From the NCBI GenBank assembly GCA_020650975.1, contig JAIPMN010016692.1:7078-43912 (forward strand): a DNA stretch of 36,835 nucleotides, written 5' to 3'. A model generated the notes under the pieces. That model was not told the origin of the DNA, did not search any database, and saw only the letters and a program-made list of their open reading frames with translations. This DNA is from Apostichopus californicus (lineage: Eukaryota > Echinodermata > Holothuroidea > Aspidochirotida > Stichopodidae). The position numbers and the translations under genes were made by a program. This document shows, one piece after another, positions 33,701 through 36,835 of this stretch. Position 1 is the stretch's first letter. The number at the start of each line of letters is the position of its first letter.

Positions 33701-36654
33701 GCAATGACCTTTCTCTCTAGCTATTTGCAGTCTCAGGTAGCTAACCAGGAGTTACAAGTTATTGAGCAATGACCTTTCTCTCTAGCTATTTGCAGTCTCA
33801 GGTAGCTAACCAGGAGATTTGACTGTTACAATATACCTTTAATCTTTTCAAGCCGAAAGAATACTGGTCCAATACCAGAGTACAGTAAGATTAGTTTTCA
33901 TTATGTTTTATGTATAATACAAGTTGTGCGGTCGTAAAATGTAAAAAGTTTATATTAACAGGTTATGTGGAACGGATTCAACCCCCTAAAAAAGGGTTGA
34001 TTTGAGGGGTTCCTCTTTTTTGTTATACAACAATTGATTTTACTACATGCACTGAATGCTGCAACTGGAAACTTTGAGGAGAAATTAAAAGCACAGATTC
34101 AACAACTGTTTTTAGAGCATCTTGAACTTACTATATGTCATTTGGACTGAATTCTGAGGAGAGAAACTTCAATTGATCCACATAATAAGATTTTAAGGAC
34201 TGGCCAAGCTGGTAGGCCTGCTTCATGCCAACACCGGTTAACTGACCACCGAAGGCACCTCCCTAAAATAACAATAGAACAATATGAAAGAATAAAAGGT
34301 TTTCATAAAATCTTCTGAAATTTAAAAATCATAGTTCATTAAAAACTACATGTGAGTTAGATTGGTTTTCAATTAAACTGATGAATTGTAACATTTGCCT
34401 GAGATGTTTGGTTGAAAGGAGTTTTGAAGAATTAGACAGAAAAATTTATTTTACAACTCTAAGAACAATAGTGGTCAAGAATGGTTTCAATGCAAACTCG
34501 CTTAATAACAGAGTGGCGAGTGCACTTACAAGCTAATCGAGATTAAAGAAAGGATAAATTGTTAGGAATTTTCATTCTAATAAAGTAAATAGATTTCTGC
34601 TTAACTTGGATTTAACCCACAAATTATTTAACCATGAATGGAAAACTGACTAGGTAATTGAACACTTGAACAAAATTGAAAGAGATAAACAAATTTCTTT
34701 CTTGTTTCCAAACCAACCTCAACATTTATCGATAACTGAAACTTGTAAAATGTCCAGATGCTGATCAGATATCACTAACCTTCAAAATAACTTTGCGATA
34801 AATGTTCTCAACAACAGGTTCCGGCCTACTTCCACCATCCAAAGAGCAAATCTCATAGTCAATATCGGTGTGCTCCGCTCCAGAGAAAATTGTTTCCTTG
34901 TCCCACAAGACCTATAAATGAGATGATGAATTAAGCATCAACAATAAATAACATTCGGCATCCAGTTCATAATACATACTTTACTGTACCAGCACATGGT
35001 TTTACAAAATTACAGTATTGCAATAGTTCACAAACTGCCAGTGCCTACAGTACAGTACGGCAACTCAGTTCATCATTGCTACTGAATATGCAATGTTTTG
35101 CTTCCTAGTAATTATTGTTTTTTTGCTGGGCTGTAAGCCAGAGGTCACACTTTGGAATCCTGTTCTTACTATGAAGTTCTTTGCTCTTGTTCATAAATTC
35201 CCAGTCAGTTTGCTGTTGTTCATTTACATATACATAGCTGTACAGAACAAGACAATTGTCTCCAGAAATCCCTTGCCTGCTGGGTTGTTGAAAATGGGGT
35301 TGTGTTCCCTGGTGACACAATATGCAAGGTAATGAGGCCTCTGACTGACACCCCTAGTTATGTAATGGCTAATGTATATATATGGATCTCTACCAAGTAA
35401 GGGCTGGATAGCTCTGTTGGTAGATCGATGGGCTTGTAACCTTACCCAGAAGGCACTGGTTCTAATACCCTTCTAGCCATGAATTTCTCTGCTCTATTCC
35501 ACCAATTATTATTTTTCTGTATATTTCTTCAGATTGTTGTGGTCGTATCTGTTTCAGTGTGCAGAGCACCAAAGAAAACATTTCCCCTGAACCCAAAACA
35601 ACCCCATCAAGAAATTATCACTTTTCATTTAAGTGCAAGGATCATCACCAAAATCTATAATTGGAAATCTGCAATTTGTTTAAATAGTACTTTCTTGTTA
35701 TAATTATTATGAGACAATTCCTTTCGCACTGACGACCTAATTACTGAATACCTATACATCTATGTAAGTCTCTATCAACAACAAATCCTAAATGGGAAGT
35801 TATAAACAATTTGAAAAGTGCAAAGAAGTTTTGGGGCTAAAGTGGGATTAGATCCAGTGACCTCAGAATTACAGCACAAGTCCTGTGCTCTAAGAACTGA
35901 GCTATCTATCTATTACTTGGTGGAGATCCCTACATACATGACCATTTCTTTGCTAGGGATGTCAGTCAGATGCCACTGTGACAGTATTCTACCTGACATG
36001 TATTTACTTCGTAGGTATCATGTCAGTTTCATTCCATACAATCCAAAGGAGCAATAGGTAAGAGATTACAAAAGAAACTCTGCATTTTATATCTCCACCA
36101 CACACAACACTTATTCCAAACATTTATTTGTGGAGATTGAGGGAGGATGAGGTTTCAAGGAGCTTGTTTGGACAACTCCACATAAGTCTAACATTGTCTG
36201 ACGGACTGCCACCACTAATAGTACAATCTTACAACTTGTACATAGGCAACCATTTACAATGTTAGCAAATGTAAGTAGAAACTTTTCATAACACATCATA
36301 TGATATCAAAGTATAATACACATTATAATACACATGGGTACATGTATACATCATACAAGTAAGTTGATGTCAACAAAAACTCCTCTGCCCTTTCACAATC
36401 AGTTGTTTATAATTTTTATTGTTTAGTTTTTCTAGGTCAGTGCAGTTTATTGCAAGATATAATTATGGACCCATATGACTTACTTGTTCAACATTTGGTA
36501 GTGTTCTTATGGGTGTTCTTGCTCCATGTCTACCAAAAAACATCACAAATTTCAGCTGAAATTTGCTGTCAACTTCCGGAATATCTTTAAATGAGCTACC
36601 AATCTCCTCAAGACTGGGGTTGTCTAAACTTATAGTAGCCATTCTTGTGCATTC
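27635..36654 (-). CDS. ACP6: ACP6-like lysophosphatidic acid phosphatase type 6, eight-exon gene model (5' end probably incomplete)
   Basis: Family role (established): histidine acid phosphatases of the ACP6 type hydrolyse lysophosphatidic acid to monoacylglycerol and phosphate; the vertebrate enzyme is mitochondrial. Seen: exons 36654-36484, 34911-34780, 34262-34132, 33037-32946, 32047-31824, 31061-30871, 29804-29636 and 27763-27635 join with matching phases into an open frame of 408 codons from the Met at 36642. Residues 38-44 are RHGARTP (His39 the expected phospho-acceptor), 142-146 are IRSTN, 320-321 are HD (expected proton donor), and the C-terminal LLPLD aligns with CPLD of human ACP6. 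The spacing between RHG and HD is close to that of the human protein (recalled from memory). The first visible exon follows a splice acceptor and the protein starts about 20 residues shorter before RHG than the human one, so a targeting peptide is probably encoded upstream of the window. All introns are GT/AG. Function is inferred from similarity only. Confidence 0.9.
27764..29049. other. ACP6-like intron 7, left part
   Basis: Intronic, AT-rich, with a tatacata-rich segment near 28180-28290 and a C run at 28723. No coding signal. Confidence 0.6.
29050..29345 (-). mobile_element. tRNA-derived SINE in ACP6-like intron 7
   Basis: On the minus strand the head includes ggttaacgccggt and then ccccggttcgagtcactccc, a clear B box. 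The body has acttcggtcagcttgcggct, gataagccagtgaggcttct and cgagttcctgcttgcaggag, then a gtatgtatgtata-type 3' tail at 29058-29090. The 13-mer ggttaacgccggt is duplicated in tandem in the head, which spoils tRNA spacing. It has the same orientation as the host gene and a different body from the SINE at 7170. Confidence 0.7.
29583..29604. repeat. (ATT)n microsatellite
   Basis: About seven att units next to the exon 7 donor, on the intron side. Confidence 0.85.
29636..29804 (-). CDS. ACP6: ACP6-like exon 7 (HD catalytic motif)
   Basis: The acceptor is ttccctccag. One base completes the Leu codon, then 56 codons run to GGA AAG. The peptide includes LYFCHDTTLTALLVALGIFD followed by DDWPP, very close to the human ACP6 segment [21 protein letters not shown]. 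His-Asp is the family's second catalytic motif. The donor after AAG is gtaccg, weaker than the others, but the next exon in phase 0 continues the alignment. Reading on without splicing reaches a stop 10 codons later. Confidence 0.93.
29959..30497. repeat. 269-bp tandem duplication in ACP6-like intron 6
   Basis: Copy 1 starts at 29959 (ttattttgtacactttaaca) and copy 2 at 30228 with the same words. Copies remain close throughout, including ctacctaagctgataaa, tcaactgacctcagaaagct and gaatatttcatggttcat. Differences are isolated substitutions and short indels, so the duplication is fairly young. Confidence 0.92.
30871..31061 (-). CDS. ACP6: ACP6-like exon 6
   Basis: The acceptor is tttatcatcag and the donor gtgagt. 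The exon has 63 codons plus two bases of a split Leu codon. It encodes VHGFPIPPQFGNDVIELL, then a helical stretch with LPIAIGTLLHLIREVFQKL. This aligns with the human ACP6 segment from AHNLPSCPML to MAVGPFLHILESNLL that precedes the HD motif. Confidence 0.9.
31824..32047 (-). CDS. ACP6: ACP6-like exon 5
   Basis: The acceptor is tctcttgtag and the donor gtgagt. Two bases complete a Glu codon with exon 4, then 74 codons end in phase 0. The exon encodes KVHVDHANREVLYPQE, a Trp-containing helix region, then LIKKVKELLAL and RIDLTGVKDDLSTRM. This aligns with IIHTDEADSEVLYPN and DLKKVKDRMG of human ACP6. Confidence 0.93.
32946..33037 (-). CDS. ACP6: ACP6-like exon 4 (IRSTN motif)
   Basis: The acceptor is ttggtag and the donor gtaaga. 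The first base completes the split Tyr codon from exon 3; then come 30 codons and one base. The peptide is IRSTNINRCIETGRCVMAGV followed by YGKQ. The Arg-Ser-Thr segment matches IRSTNIFRNLES of human ACP6 and supplies the third conserved active-site Arg of histidine acid phosphatases. Confidence 0.94.
33199..33341. repeat. 21-bp minisatellite in ACP6-like intron 3
   Basis: About seven units of gcatagcaacttgacaattt plus t, with variants ending gacaagttt. Because 21 is a multiple of three, the array is open in frames on both strands and yields 7-residue peptide repeats; these are artefacts. Head-to-tail units without spacers exclude a CRISPR. Confidence 0.92.
33619..33816. repeat. 65-72-bp tandem repeat in ACP6-like intron 3
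   Basis: Three nearly identical units begin with gttattgagc at 33621, 33693 and 33758. Each carries tctagctatttgcagtctca and ggtagctaaccaggag. The first spacing is longer by 7 because ttacaag is doubled. The near identity implies recent expansion. Confidence 0.92.
34132..34262 (-). CDS. ACP6: ACP6-like exon 3
   Basis: The acceptor is tattttag and the donor gtaagt. The exon has 43 codons plus two bases of a split Tyr codon; reading through the donor would give TAG, so the splice is needed to keep the frame. It encodes GGAFGGQLTGVGMKQAYQLG followed by KSYYVDQLKFLSSEFSPNDI, matching the family segment GGQLTxxGMxQxxxLGxxLRxxY. Confidence 0.93.
34780..34911 (-). CDS. ACP6: ACP6-like exon 2
   Basis: The exon has 44 whole codons between a catttatag acceptor and a gttagt donor (phase 0 on both sides). 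It begins VLWDKE, continues IDYEICSLDGG and ends VILK. This aligns with the region of human ACP6 around FDYTVTNLAGG that precedes the GG of the next exon. Exon 1 ends in EQ, so the junction reads VEQ-VLW against human EEQVEW. Confidence 0.9.
35337..35490 (+). mobile_element. left arm of inverted tRNA-Thr-like repeat pair
   Basis: A 5' block (ctgactgacacccctag, ggatctctaccaagtaa) is followed by a tRNA-like module. GGCTGGA can pair with TCTAGCC as an acceptor stem, TA follows, then a GCTC D-arm start, a loop CTTGTAA giving anticodon TGT, and a TTCTAAT T-loop. D-, anticodon- and T-stems have mismatches, so it is a pseudo-tRNA or SINE head rather than a working tRNA gene. It lies in ACP6-like intron 1. 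Confidence 0.6.
35821..35974 (-). mobile_element. right arm of inverted tRNA-Thr-like repeat pair
   Basis: On the minus strand it reads atctgactgacatccctag, ggatctccaccaagtaat, gatagctcagttcttagagc, then a Thr-like anticodon region broken by a 5-base insertion, then ggatctaatccca. It aligns with the left arm over the same length but in opposite orientation, about 330 bases away. Confidence 0.6.
36484..36654 (-). CDS. ACP6: ACP6-like exon 1 of visible model (RHG nucleophile motif)
   Basis: The exon follows a tgacag acceptor and ends at a gtaagt donor in phase 0. The frame is open from the acceptor (ECTR, then Met at 36642-36640) and ends in NVEQ. It carries LKFVMFFGRHGARTP, where RHGxRxP is the diagnostic phosphate-binding motif of histidine acid phosphatases. 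The residue just before RHG is Gly, where human ACP6 has Phe. The acceptor suggests at least one further upstream exon, but the Met could also be the real start if the acceptor serves a 5' UTR intron. Confidence 0.88.
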
Positions 36655-36835
36655 CTGTCAATAAACAAAATATTTAGAGAAACAAACATCATGAGAAGGA
36701 AACGACATGGTGACACACAAAATACTTCTGATTTCTTGGAAACAACTCAAACCTCTGTAATGTATGTTCCTTATATAGATTTTCCCTGTGTACTATGCTT
36801 TAACCCAACCTCACGTAGCACCTCCCAATGCCCCC

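Noticed and set aside
35398..35478. A functional tRNA-Thr gene
   Set aside because: The acceptor stem and anticodon loop look right, but D-, anticodon- and T-stems have mismatches, and an inverted partner repeat with the same upstream block shows it is part of a mobile element.
1..36835. A novel multi-gene system such as defence, biosynthesis or toxin-antitoxin
   Set aside because: The window is animal-like DNA with one spliced metabolic enzyme gene; no clustering of coding sequences or mobile-element cargo genes is visible.

Overview
This is a eukaryotic genomic window, AT-rich and dominated by non-coding DNA. It has short exons with GT/AG splice sites, tRNA-derived SINEs, MITEs, many minisatellites and recurrent poly-G/poly-C runs. 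Together with the recognisable gene this suggests a marine invertebrate deuterostome, most likely an echinoderm. That placement is an inference from repeat style and protein similarity and is not proven. I see no prokaryotic gene organisation, no CRISPR array and no novel multi-gene system.

One protein-coding gene can be supported. It lies on the minus strand from about 36654 down to 27635 and encodes a lysophosphatidic acid phosphatase type 6 (ACP6)-like histidine acid phosphatase. I joined eight exons by eye. Splice phases agree at all seven junctions and the join gives about 408 residues from the first in-frame Met of the first visible exon. It carries the RHGxRxP nucleophile motif, the IRSTN segment and the HD proton-donor motif. 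The first visible exon begins at a splice acceptor, so the true N-terminus, expected to hold a targeting peptide, probably lies beyond the right edge of the window.

The introns hold repeats. Intron 1 has two 154-base inverted arms, each containing a tRNA-Thr-like module. Intron 3 has a 21-bp and a 65-72-bp minisatellite. Intron 6 has a 269-bp tandem duplication. Intron 7 has a tRNA-derived SINE.

The left three quarters (1-27600) has no gene I can identify. It holds a degenerate repeat (800-1760), a hAT-MITE-like repeat (about 2920-3230), a 22-bp minisatellite (3655), a polypyrimidine tract (4738-4835), a complete-looking tRNA-derived SINE on the minus strand (7170-7485), two inverted copies of a TTAA-bounded MITE (10445-10793 and 16052-16422), a 20-bp minisatellite (13246-13445), a 126-bp tandem repeat (21670-22012), two copies of a repeat unit near 23300-23650, and three diverged repeats just downstream of the ACP6-like gene (26976-27560). 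Most long reading frames here are low-complexity or repeat artefacts.
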